A stretch of DNA of 64,000 nucleotides from Dillenia suffruticosa (taxonomy: Eukaryota; Streptophyta; Magnoliopsida; Dilleniales; Dilleniaceae). Below the pieces are notes generated by a model, which was not told the DNA's origin, made no database searches, and was given only the letters and a program-made list of their open reading frames with translations. A program made the translations under genes and the position numbers. Shown here one piece after another: positions 24,871 to 35,760 of this stretch (its first letter is position 1; each line of letters starts with the position of its first letter). The stretch spans positions 5,518,001-5,582,000 of the forward strand of contig JAVTVX010000010.1 of NCBI GenBank assembly GCA_033439265.1, in the 5' to 3' direction.

Positions 24871-27085
24871 TGTGGCAATCTCTGTGCAGGCAGATATGGT
24901 TTTGGTCATAGAGGAAGCAGAGTAGTGTAAAAGATCACATTTTTTTTGCGATTTTTGCACGGAATTCTTTGATTTCGGTCCCTTTTTTATGGCAGAATTT
25001 GAGAGACTCAGTTGGGGAATCGTGTTTCGATGTTTAGATGTGGTTGGTTTGGTGGTTAAGAGCGTCGTTGTACGATTTCAATTGTGATATTGATGATGGG
25101 AAAAAGGTGTTTGATTGAATGTCCGAAAGAATTCATTTCTCTCTCTTTTCCATCCTTGGCGACAAAGGCAGAGGTCTCCGCCTTTCTCTCCCTCCATCTC
25201 CGCTCTATAGCTAGCTTACTTGGGAATCAATTGAAGCGTGATAACAATGCCAATATTATGTGAAAAATCAAGTGACTTCCTTGACAAGATATATGGCCAT
25301 TATAAATTCCGTGTGAGATCAAAATTTGAATAAATATTAGCCTTTAGAATTTAATGGAAAAATATTTACATTTAGGACTAAATCTGAAAATAGATAAAAA
25401 AAAAATGCATGTCTAATTATCCTAAAAAAGAATTTTCTTTTAACAAAATTCTGAGGATGAACTGAAATCCTAATTCTGAGGATGAATACACCACTAGGCT
25501 AAGACTTGAAGCATATCCATTTGACCCATCTTTTAACTGCCTAGCCCAACCCTTCATTGATTTTGTCCACACATTTACTCTTCTATTCAAAGAAAGAAAC
25601 GAAGTGGATTCAATCCAAATACTATTTTGAGAAGAGGGCAAATGGCGGAAAAGGAATAAAGTAGAAGTTTGACCGATTGTTGACCGATTGTGGAAGAGTG
25701 GTGGAAAGAGTGGATGTCCAGTTTTGGGAGGGGACAGACCATCATCGTATCAATGGAGAGTTTACCTGTCCAAAAAGATACTAAAGTTTTTAATTCAAAT
25801 TTTAAAAATAAAAAAAAAATTATATTAAGAGAGTTCTCTCATGATCTAACACTAGTTCGAACTAAATTAGTCGAAATATGATTTTAAATACCAATTAATC
25901 AATTATAAAAACATATCATCATCAAATTAGTTGATTTTTCACGAGGTAGATTTTTACGTAAGGGTAATGAAAAGGGCTGGTTGCGATGCTATTGCAAACC
26001 AAATTATAGCTGAGCAGCTAAGTAAAATATCACTTAATTGCCGGTCAAGTGTTTTTAAGACCTTTTGAATATTAGACTGCAGGTATAGTTTGTCTCTTAA
26101 AAGGGGTCTTCCACGCTTATGAAGATTCACTTATATACATATCTAATAATTATTCATTTTCAAAATATAAAAAATCAATTTCATGGAATCGAAGATGAAA
26201 TTGGTTATAACATAAATAATATCTTTATAATTGTTGTATTGTTTAGATTAAGACTTTTCTAAAACTTTAAGTACTATCACTAATAAAAGTAAAATTGTGT
26301 ATACAATGCAATGATATTCCGAATTATGTATATTAAATTCAAATGGTTTTCGTTATAACAAATTGAATATTGAATATGAGAGGGAATGTTAAAAGATACT
26401 ATATGTCAAAATCAAATTAATTATTAAAAAATATTATGTGTTGGAATAAATTGATAATTTATTTGATTTTAAAAATATTTAATTTTTTTTATCTTTATGT
26501 TTTCACAATGAGTGTTTTTTATATATAAACTCAATTTATTATAATAGTTTCTTCAAATAATAGATTATTAAGATTTAATATTTTATATTTTTTTATATTC
26601 AAATTCTGACGAGAAGATTATTCATTGAGATATAATAGTTCAACATAAAAAAAAAAAATGAACTTTGATAGATAAACGAGTAGAATTATGTAATATCCTT
26701 TTGCTATTCTCTTGTAGAGAAGATGAGTGCAAAATTAGGATCACTTATTGAGAGGAGCACACTTCTTTGTACAATGGGATAAATTTGTCCATGAGAGTTT
26801 TGTATGATTCAGAATTCAAGCGCTCCATTACAAAAGTGGTAAATTATTTCATGAGTATGATGTTGATGCATACACTATAATGGAAGAAGATAGACTACGA
26901 CGGATCTAAATGAATTAAAAAGGAAAAGAAAAACTTGCATGTAGATTATATAAAAGGCTTATGATATATTAGGTCAAGAGGTGACACACATCATTCTTGC
27001 TTCCATCAAAGAACTATGTGTCCATTTACTCAGCACAAGAAGTTCTATTCATGGAATCTAGAATTATCCATATGCTTTCACTATA
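24418..27085. repeat. Unit 2 of the tandem duplication (uninterrupted)
   Basis: This continuous ~2.7-kb block corresponds to 6208-6648 + 13534-14560 + 23475-24401. It holds the second PPR fragment and lacks the two LTR elements and the MULE. It has its own small AT-rich insertion near 25755-25905. The viral array begins just past its right end. Confidence 0.8.
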
Positions 27086-27094
27086 TATAGCATA
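24871..27094. other. Non-coding remainder of duplication unit 2
   Basis: AT-rich DNA with no recognisable protein. It carries poly(A) runs near 25399, 25813 and 26650, and a TGTTAAAAGATACTATATG string near 26386 that parallels 23698. Confidence 0.5.
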
Positions 27095-27138
27095 TAAATA
27101 TATATGATATTTTAATTTATTTATTATATTTATTTGTA
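27095..27138 (+). repeat. 44-bp direct repeat, left border of the viral array
   Basis: An exact match to 46237-46280. The two copies enclose all viral sequence. It is followed by about 11 nt of unassigned filler (27139-27149) before recognisable viral DNA. Confidence 0.85.
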
Positions 27139-27610
27139 TACAGAAAATTAAAATATGGGATCCTTGGGTGGCAGAGCCGACCACTAATCACCACAATAAA
27201 CAAATAAATAAAGAAGATAAATAAATAAGAGAAGAGGTTAGTGAGGCGGCGTAGCCAGCCAAGCATATAAAGATAAATAAAAATTAGGATCAAAGATTTA
27301 TGGGCGGCAGAGCCGACCGCACTCTGGAGAGAGAGCTAGGAGAAGAGAAGAGTTAGATAGCATCATGAAATATAAACAATTTATTCATAAAAATAAATGA
27401 TTACATAAGATAAAGACAAGGAGCTTACATTTGAATACTTGCACCTTGGTCTTGATGGGGTTTTTCAATAATAAGAAGGGAAAGAGAGGGGACACTCAAG
27501 AAATTTGCATAATGCTCCCAAAGCTTTTCCTTCCAAGAATGTGCTCTCAAAGATGTTTGGTATTTTTCTCACCAAGTGATAACTTATGAAGACCAAAGAG
27601 AAATGACTTC

Positions 27611-27620
27611 ATTTATAGAA
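27611..27620 (-). promoter_or_regulatory. TATA box of the viral promoter, copy A
   Basis: The minus strand reads TTCTATAAAT. It lies 60-130 bp downstream (viral sense) of the repeat cluster and about 230 bp before the AATAAA signal. Transcription would run leftward, out of the array at 27095. Confidence 0.6.
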
Positions 27621-27679
27621 ATTTAGAAGGTTCCTGTTACTACACGGATGAACAGTGTAGTTTACTGTTACAACACGGG

Positions 27680-27748
27680 TGAATAGTACCGTATATGTGA
27701 ATAGTGCCAAATAGTACCGTGTGAATAGTACCGTATACATGAATAGTG
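27680..27748 (-). promoter_or_regulatory. Repeated GAATAGTACCGT motifs upstream of the viral TATA box
   Basis: Four or five near copies of (T)GAATAGT(A/G)CCGTATA-like strings are packed in 70 bp just upstream of the TATA box in viral sense. The same set recurs in copy C at 43721-43792. Clustered short repeats here suggest a promoter enhancer; binding factors are unknown. Confidence 0.5.
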
Positions 27749-28039
27749 TTTTACAAGCAGAGACTATACCAAATACAGGAAATGGTACTGATATTGGTAT
27801 ACCAGTTTTGAGATAATTGATTGACCGATAACAAAGTTTTATCAGTTTTAGGGCAACTGATTGGCCACTATTTTATTAATTTTGTTGGAGATGCCCTTTC
27901 GGGTTTTCATTCCAACTTAATGCTCTAACTTTTGCATAGGATGTTTTTAGGGTTTTCATCCTATCGAGCTCATAGCCGATTTTGCATGGAATAGAAGTTC
28001 CATCCAGCTAAAAAATTTTTTTTTTTTTTTTTTTTTTTT

Positions 28040-29431
28040 TTAAGTTAACAAGTCATCATTATCCATATCTATTATAGGGTCTGACTCAGAATCAGATAAT
28101 GCAGATTTGGAAGATGATCCTCGTTCACTTTGGAGCAACTGCTCCATGATTTGGAGATACTCGTCTTTAGATTTGGCTGCAGCAAGAAGAGCCTGAGCAT
28201 GAGATTTTTGGGCTAAAAAGGTTTGATCAGAAGGATCAGGTTTTAGAAGCCCATGAGTTTTGAGCCAAACTGAAACAGCTGGTTTAAGGATTTTATCAGG
28301 GATGCGAAAGGAATTCCACCATTTAACTTTGAATTTACGGATAAGAATGGTGGATCCGTCAGAAAATGCATAATCTAAATACCATTGGCTAACCCATGGT
28401 ACATAGAATTTGGAACAGAAAAGACATAGAGGTGAAAACTTCTTTTCTACCTCTGAGGGTTTGTATTGGGTTTTAAAGAGGTCAAAGGATTCTTTGACCG
28501 ATGGAACAAGAATATTGGGCAAAGATCCAAAAAATTTCCACCAATGGGGAAACCATGCCGGGTATTTATGAATTTGGGTTTTTTCATGGAAATAAAAGAG
28601 CCATGAATGGGTCCTTTTACTGTTTTGGATAAGAAATGTGTTATACCAGGCTTGAACATAATCCCAGTATGAGAAAATAGGACAGAAGTTTATCTTGGTT
28701 TTAAGGTTTACCGGAAAAGTTTTAGGTTTGGAAAGTTCCTGTCCCCAATCAGAAGGATGGATGACTTTCAAAATTTTACAAGTGGAATAAGAGGGAAACT
28801 GTTGTTCTGAGGAGAATTTAAAATGTTTGAACTCAGCACTTTCTGTTAATTCCAAAATGGTTTGATAATAATCAATTGTTTTGGATAAATCCCAAGGTTT
28901 ATAAAACCAATTTTTTAGAAAATACCCCTCCATAGTCTGGAAAGGGTCCTTTTGGGAAAATCCTTCGTCAATAGTCAAAATGTTTTGAGAATATATTTTC
29001 TCAATAAAACTAGAAGATTTTAGAGATTTTGGATCCGTTAAAACTAGGGTTTTACTACTGGTAGTAGTCAAAATTTTAGGATCCGCTTGAGACAAGGTTT
29101 TAGAAGATGAATCTCATTTTTCTCTGCTGGAAGGGAGAATAGAAGTTTTACCTGTTTTACCTGTGTGCTGAGTCGGGATTAAACTCAGGGTTGCTTTAAG
29201 GGTTTGAAACAAGTCAGGGCTCCACAAGTTTGGTTGATCTGGAACCGATTCGACCCATTTTTGGATTAGGGCGAGTCTGTCTTCAGACTGGGCTGCTGTT
29301 TTAAATGGGTTTTGGACTTCAGCCCTGTTCTGTGAGTCTTCCTCTTCGATCACCATTTCATACCATGATTTTATTGGTTTTGTCGAATCTATACCGATTT
29401 TTGCTTTGTCTTTAGTAGTTTTTCGTGGCAT
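28040..29431 (-). pseudogene. Viral ORF2, copy A (one nonsense codon)
   Basis: Full length is 463 codons from the ATG (complement of 29429-29431), but codon 106 is TGA (29114-29116), where copies B and C have GGA (Gly). A few private substitutions also separate it from B and C. The function of this protein is unknown; see copy B for description. Confidence 0.9.
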
Positions 29432-29467
29432 TTGATCTGCACAGAACAAATAAAGATTTCAGATTAT

Positions 29468-29659
29468 TTAAAGAGCAAATTCTTTCATATTAAGTCTAAT
29501 AAGCCAGATTCTGGTTTTATTGTTTTCGATGTTTGCACGAAGAATATTGCGATGTGCCCATCGCTGTTCGTGTTTTAGCTGTTCTTTGAAGAGTTTGATT
29601 TCAGCGTTATAACGATGGATTTTATTCTTCATCTCGAACAAGGTCTTCCAATACGCCAT
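29468..29659 (-). CDS. Viral small ORF (63 aa), copy A
   Basis: Lies between ORF1 and ORF2. The predicted protein is identical in all three copies. See copy B entry for description. Confidence 0.7.
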   Translation of the reverse strand: MAYWKTLFEMKNKIHRYNAEIKLFKEQLKHEQRWAHRNILRANIENNKTRIWLIRLNMKEFAL

Positions 29660-29682
29660 CTGCAAAAGAGGTTATAACAGTT

Positions 29683-32600
29683 TTATTTGTCCTGTAAAAA
29701 TTCTCTGGTTAGAAAATCAGGCAGAGAATTTCTTTCACCTTTGATATATTCAATATCAAAATAAAAAATAGATAATATAGCTTGCCATCGTGCAAAAATT
29801 TGTTTAGAAGCAATGTTTTGGACATCCTTTTGCAAAATTTCTTTTGCAGATTTACAATCGATACGTAATAAAAATTTTTGATTTAACAAGTCGCTTTGAA
29901 ATTTTGTAATGCATAAAACAATTGACAAAATTTCCTTTTTTATGGTAGAATAGTTTTTCTGGGTTTGATTCCAGTGACCAGAGGTATATTGGATTACAAC
30001 TTCTTTATGATCCTGGAGTTGTTTTAGGATTCCTCCATATCCTAAATCACTAGCATCGGTTTCAACAATTTTAGGGAGGCTAGGATTGGCAATATGAAGA
30101 CAAGGAATTTCTAGGATTTGTTTTTTAATGAGTCGGACAGTTTCGGTATGTTCATTTGTCCAAGGTTTAGGGTTTTTCTTTAATCTGTTATGAAGAGGTT
30201 GTGCAATTTTATTGATATTTGGAAAGAAATCTAGGACATAATTTAGACTTCCTAGAAATCTCTGAAGCTGAGTTTTATCAAGAATTTTATCTGGAAATTT
30301 GTTTGCAAATTCCAAAGATCTTTCTATTGGTTTTATGGTTCCACAAGTTATGTGGTGACCTAAAAATCTTATTCTTGTTTGGAATAAAGATATCTTTTTA
30401 GCTGATAAAACCAGTCCATTCTTTTTACAAACATAGAAGAATGTTTTGAGATTTTTAAAATGTTGTTCTATTGATGAGGAGAATATAAGTACATCATCAA
30501 TATAAACAATGCAGAATTCCGAGTATGGATTGAATATATCATTCATAATTCGTTGAAATTCTGAAGGTGCATTTTTTAAACCAAATGGCATAACATTCCA
30601 TTCGTATTGTCCAAATGGAACAGTAAACGCCGTTTTATATCTATCTTTAGGATGAATTTGGATTTGCCAAAATCCTGATTTCATATCGAATTTTGAAAAT
30701 ATGTTGGCGGAATTTAGTTTTTGTAATAAGTCTTTTTTGTTAGGGATTGGATAGCGGATCCATTTTAAAGCTTCATTTAGAGGTTTATAGTTTATGACAA
30801 GTCTAGGGGTTCCTCTTTCTATTTCTGAATTTTTGTTTACATAGAAAGCTGCACAACTCTATGGAGATCTGGATTTTGAAATTAATCCCTTGGATTCAAG
30901 GTCTTGAATTTCCTTTTTACAATATTGTTCTAATTCGGCATTCATTTGAATTGGCCTTGCTTTAGTAGGAATATTTCGTTCATCGAATCCTTTTTCATAT
31001 GGTATATCGACCATATGTTGTTTTCTATCCCAAAAGGCATTGGGAAGATCAGAACAGATATCGGTTTCAATGTTTTTCTGGATTTCAGAGATTTTTTGTT
31101 TTATAGAATTGGTTTGTAATTGTTGTTCAATCCTTTGGAGATCAATATGCTGTTTTAGATATAATAGGTCAAATTGTTTTTTCTGTATTAAAAGATTGAT
31201 TGAGTTTTCATGGATGGAAGCGGCTTTGATTAAATTTAAGTTTCTAGTTTTAGGAGGTTCTAGGAATGGAAAGAAGAGTTTTTCGGTTTTGTTTTTTGAT
31301 TTAATTCCATTGTATTCAACCTTATAAGGGGTAATAAGATTGATAAACGGAGTTCCCAGTATTACTGTTTGTCGGATGTCAGAAACTAGGACGAAAGTTG
31401 TTTTAATTGTGAATTTTTCATTTTGGATTCCTGCATCTAGTTTGGCAATTATATGTAATTTGGAACTATTTGCCGCAGATAGTCTTTCGCTAGTTTTTTC
31501 ATGAAATCTTTTTGGAATGAGATCTGCTTTTATGCAATTTAAGTCAGCTCCGGTATCGAATAGAGCGACCGTATCAATTTTAAAATTTTCGGATAATCTA
31601 AGTGTGATTTTTATAAGGTATTTTCGGGAAGTAATTTCCTTTAGGACGAAAAGGATTTCTTCAGGAAAGGTTTTATTGGTTTTTACGAGGTGTTGGATGG
31701 TCTGAGGATCTAAAGGATCCTCATCCGAATTTTCTTCATCACTGCTTGAATCAGTAACTACATTTTTGGCTTTTATTTGAGATAATAAGATCGAAATGGT
31801 TTTAGAATTTTCCTCTTGTTTGTGTTTTAATTCTTTTAATTCTTTTTTGATTGTTTTTATTTCTTCTTGCAATTCTGGAATTGTTGCAGAGGATTTTTTA
31901 TTGAATTTCTTTTTATTTAATATGGAAGTGAGATTGTACATACCGGTATTAATATGAGGAGTACTAGAAGGATTTTCAGAACTTCCTTCTAGAGATTGTT
32001 TTAATTGATCCAAACATTTTTTCTGGATTTCCTGATTGTTTATATGTTGAATGGCTTCCAGAATTAAGCTTTGTTCCTTGGTTATCATGTTTATATGTTT
32101 TGAATCTGAAGAGTCAGTATCGGATTCTGTTTTACTGGAACTGGTTATAAGTTCATCAATTTGAGGATTACTAGTAGAAGTTTCTGAACTGATTGTATCT
32201 GTATCAGAACTATCTACTAATAAAACTGAGATTTTATTTAGAATTTTTTCGTCCAAATGGAGTTCTCTAATCTTTTTAGATACTCTGCAATATTTGGAAG
32301 TATGTCCTTTTCTTCCACATTTGAAACATGTTATATCTTTTAATGATTTTGAGGTTGAAGGTTTTGAGATTGAAGGTTTCTCTTCCTTTTTGTATTGCTT
32401 AGTTTTACGAAATTTTTTGTAAGGTTTTTTATAATAATCCTCTTTATATTTTTTATAGGGTTTGAATTTTTTAGGATATTCTTTTTTAGAGTATTTTTTG
32501 GATTGTTTCTTACTGCATTCTCCATTGCAGGTTTTATGTTTATTAAGATCAAACTGGGCACAGAATGATCCTAATTCTTTTTTGGTTTTCTTCATTTCCC

Positions 32601-35358
32601 ATTTTAGATGTTTTTGGAGTTTTAAGTCTTGACAGATTTTAAGACCTTCCTTTTGTGTGAAGCTAACTAATTCACCGTAAGTAAGTTGGTCATATGGAAT
32701 AATTTGTTTTCCAAAAGTTTCACGAATGGTGTTCCTAACCTTTTCTCCTAACAAGGTTGGAAGTCCGGCAAGGAATTTTTCTTTCCAAAAGGGTTGATTA
32801 GAGTCTTCGCGAAGCATGACCCTGGATAGAAAGGTGGTTTTATACCATTGGAAGTCACTGAGTTTTTTACATCGGAGGTTGGATAAGAGATCGGTATTTT
32901 TATCTTTTAGATGGGATGAGTCGCCAATAAAATGAAGTGATATAGTGAATATTAGGGTTGCGACAGCATCTTGGATTGGTTCACCCAAATGATTTAAAAT
33001 TGGTTCACCTTCTTCACCAATTTGAATTGCATTTAAAATACTTAATTGTTGTTCTATATTGAGATGAAAATCCCACCATCCTTTTAATTGGCCAGAAAAT
33101 CCTGCGATAAGGAGTTCTGCAACTGTTTTATCGGTTGTTCCTTGTTGGGTTTTGTAGGCATTGGATGCCATTGTCATTTGTTGTAATGTATTCAGGATTT
33201 GGTATTCACTCATTCCATCTATATTCCATACATATATAGAATTGGCGTTGTATTTTGGCTGGACCAATATCTCGGGTTGATTACCTATTTCTAACTCAGG
33301 TAATCTGGTTTTAACATATTCGGATTTAGGAGTTTTCCAAAGAAGTTTGTTTATCTCAGGATTTTGTTCCTGAAAAGCTTCTTCTTCATCCTCATCTAAT
33401 TCGGATGAAAGGGTTTTATTTAGGACTGTAATATCTTGATTTACAGATTGAGGAGTGTCAGGAACAATCGGATTGGACTGTCCTGAAGATGACTCGATTT
33501 TACTGAGTTGAAGTTTTATGGCTTCCAAGAATTCTTGTTTATTGGTTTTGATTTCTTGGTTGGCTTGGTTCGAAATTTGATAGGGTTTGAAAATAGGGTC
33601 TTTTGATTTTTTAAGCTTTTCTATTTTATTAGACTCAGTAGGTTCTTTTTGTGATTTGTCGATTTTGGAAAGTTGTTTTCCAATTGTGTGTAAATGTGCA
33701 TTTGTATAATTATTTTGGATGATGATATTTTTTAAGTTTACAGAGTCATTTTCCTGAGGTTTTTTATAAGGACTCGCCTCAATGTTTTCTGTACCAACAG
33801 TGATTTTGATCGTCCGAAGAGGTGGATGATCAGACTCGATGTTTTCACCATCTTTGGTTTCCCATGAGGGTTTTTTGTTTCTTTTTGTGATAGGGTTGGC
33901 TGTTTTGAATGGATATTTAATGTTGTGTTTTTTAGTATACGTTTCAAGCCATGTGAAAAATAAAATATTTATTTTATTTTTTCTACAAAACTTAAAATGT
34001 TTATCTTGGATTTTGAAAATGTTTTCTCCAAAAGTTTTAAAAAACCAATTTCTTTTTTCTTTGTTTTTATCAGAGAAAAAATCATTTTCTAAATATTCTT
34101 TATTTATTTCAAAATCACTTTTGATGAGAATATTGAGTTTTGTCAAAATCTCATTTTCATCATATGTTTTATCAAAACCATTTTCTTTTTCTAAAACGTT
34201 TAATTCATTTTCCCTTCCAACGTTTTCTGTTATAGCTGAAGGTGTTGGAGAGGTTGGTTCTGAATCAATTGGGTTTTGTTCTTCTGTTTGAGAACGTGTA
34301 TAGACCGGTTGTGGGATTGTTTTTCCTAATACGATATTTTTTAAAGAGGTCGTCGGAATATCTGAGGTCGAATACCTCGGAGGTTTTATTGGGCTTTTAT
34401 CATGAAGATTTATAACGGATGGTAATTTTGAGATTCTTCCCAGATTTATATATTCAGACGATGTTGTTGATGTATCCGAAAATCTGGAGCTATAAAATGG
34501 TCTATCAAAACTTATTTTAACATTACCATCTGTATATTGTGTTATTTGTTTTATTCTGGTACTTGGTTCTGGAATGTCATTGTTTGATTTTGGTTGAACT
34601 GCTCCTTCTAGCATCCAATCTTCTGGAAGGGTTATTTCTTCCCATCTGATAGGTTTTGGAATAACCAGGTTGGATTTTGTAATATCGGTTTGGAGAAGAA
34701 GAGTTTCTCCTTTTTTGTGTTGAATTTTGTGTTTTGAGCCGAAGGCTGTTGTCATGGCTTTATAATGTATTTTATATATTAGAGCGACCGGAATTGATCC
34801 CTCCATCATATCATAATTATGTATTTTAACTTGTAGAATAAGGGATTTTAATATATTTTTATCATTTAAGGAGATTATAAGATTTGGAAAACAGTCGAAG
34901 GAAACTGGACCTTTACATAGACTGGATTCAACAGTTCCTAACAAGGAATCTGAGAAGTTATTATGTCTGGCATCCCTAAGAGTTACCAGAATAGAAGTAT
35001 TTAATCCTTCTCTTGTTAATGGTCTAAGACCGATTTGGACTAATCCGATATGGACATATTTATATCCTTTGGACATATGTTTTTCTAAAGATTTTTTGGA
35101 AAATAGTTGTATAGTTTCAAAAGATTTTAAAAGTTGAATATCTCTTTCTTCGGTTTTAATGGTATAATCTGTTTTAAAAAAACTGATTTTGGGTGTTTTG
35201 TATATTTGGTCTATACTTATTTTGGGTATCTCCCATTCATCTATTCCTTTTTCAAAATCTTCAATTGTTATTTCTTCACTGTTTATTATATCTTTAGTTC
35301 TTGAAGAACTTGACATAGAACTCGAAGAGCTAGTAGTTCTACAGAATATAGGGTTCAT
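29683..35358 (-). pseudogene. Viral polyprotein ORF1, copy A (one nonsense codon)
   Basis: Same length and reading frame as copy B (1891 codons from ATG at 35356-35358), but codon 1500 is TAG (30859-30861) where copy B has TGG (Trp). The stop lies at the start of the RT region, so this copy could make movement, coat and protease parts but no polymerase. Apart from the stop I count only four amino-acid differences from copy B (V/I, I/M, I/L and Y/D). Confidence 0.95.
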
Positions 35359-35545
35359 CGTTTTGATTCTGCACTGCAAATCCAACTATATACCTACGGA
35401 ACACTGGGATGTCCAACGGCCTTACTGCCCCTCCTGGGTCTTACTTCGCCTGGACCACCGGTGTCTAAAGGACTCGGTATATAATCAGATCTGAAGTTTA
35501 GAACTTCAAACAATTAAATCTATATGCTGTATAATACTATCCCCC
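35359..35545 (-). promoter_or_regulatory. Viral leader of copy A (primer site missing)
   Basis: Mirror image of 35574-35760. It stops short of the primer-binding site, which is present only on the copy B side of the junction. Confidence 0.8.
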
Positions 35546-35573
35546 ACTGGGGCTTCTTGGTATCAGAGCCACG
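35546..35573. other. 28-bp spacer at the head-to-head junction
   Basis: Symmetry is exact from 35545/35574 outward and lost between them. The spacer holds CACTGGGGCTTCT of unknown origin and the copy B primer-binding site. Confidence 0.85.
35558..35570 (+). promoter_or_regulatory. Primer-binding site for tRNA-Met, copy B
   Basis: TGGTATCAGAGCC is complementary to the 3' end of initiator tRNA-Met, the minus-strand primer of plant pararetroviruses. It marks the conventional start of the viral genome, 190 bp before the ORF1 ATG. Confidence 0.85.
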
Positions 35574-35760
35574 GGGGGATAGTATTATACAGCATATAGA
35601 TTTAATTGTTTGAAGTTCTAAACTTCAGATCTGATTATATACCGAGTCCTTTAGACACCGGTGGTCCAGGCGAAGTAAGACCCAGGAGGGGTAGTAAGGC
35701 CGTTGGACATCCCAGTGTTCCGTAGGTATATAGTTGGATTTGCAGTGCAGAATCAAAACG

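Larger units (their letters stand above)
27150..28039 (-). promoter_or_regulatory. Viral intergenic region of copy A
   Basis: In the viral (minus) sense, this region follows ORF2. It holds a homopolymer A tract, upstream repeats (27680-27748), a TATA box (27611-27620), a poly(A) signal AATAAA (complement of 27380-27385) and three copies of a GGCNGCAGAGCCGACC-like motif near its end (27166-27184, 27242-27262, 27302-27320). TATA box followed by AATAAA about 200 nt later is the arrangement expected of a caulimovirid pregenomic RNA with terminal redundancy. Confidence 0.75.

Noticed and set aside
33839-34291. Open frames antisense to the viral polyprotein, for example 33839-34291 and its mirror 36828-37280
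   Set aside because: They are shadows of ORF1 on the opposite strand with low-complexity Phe/Ser/Leu content; they appear in both copies only because the copies are nearly identical.
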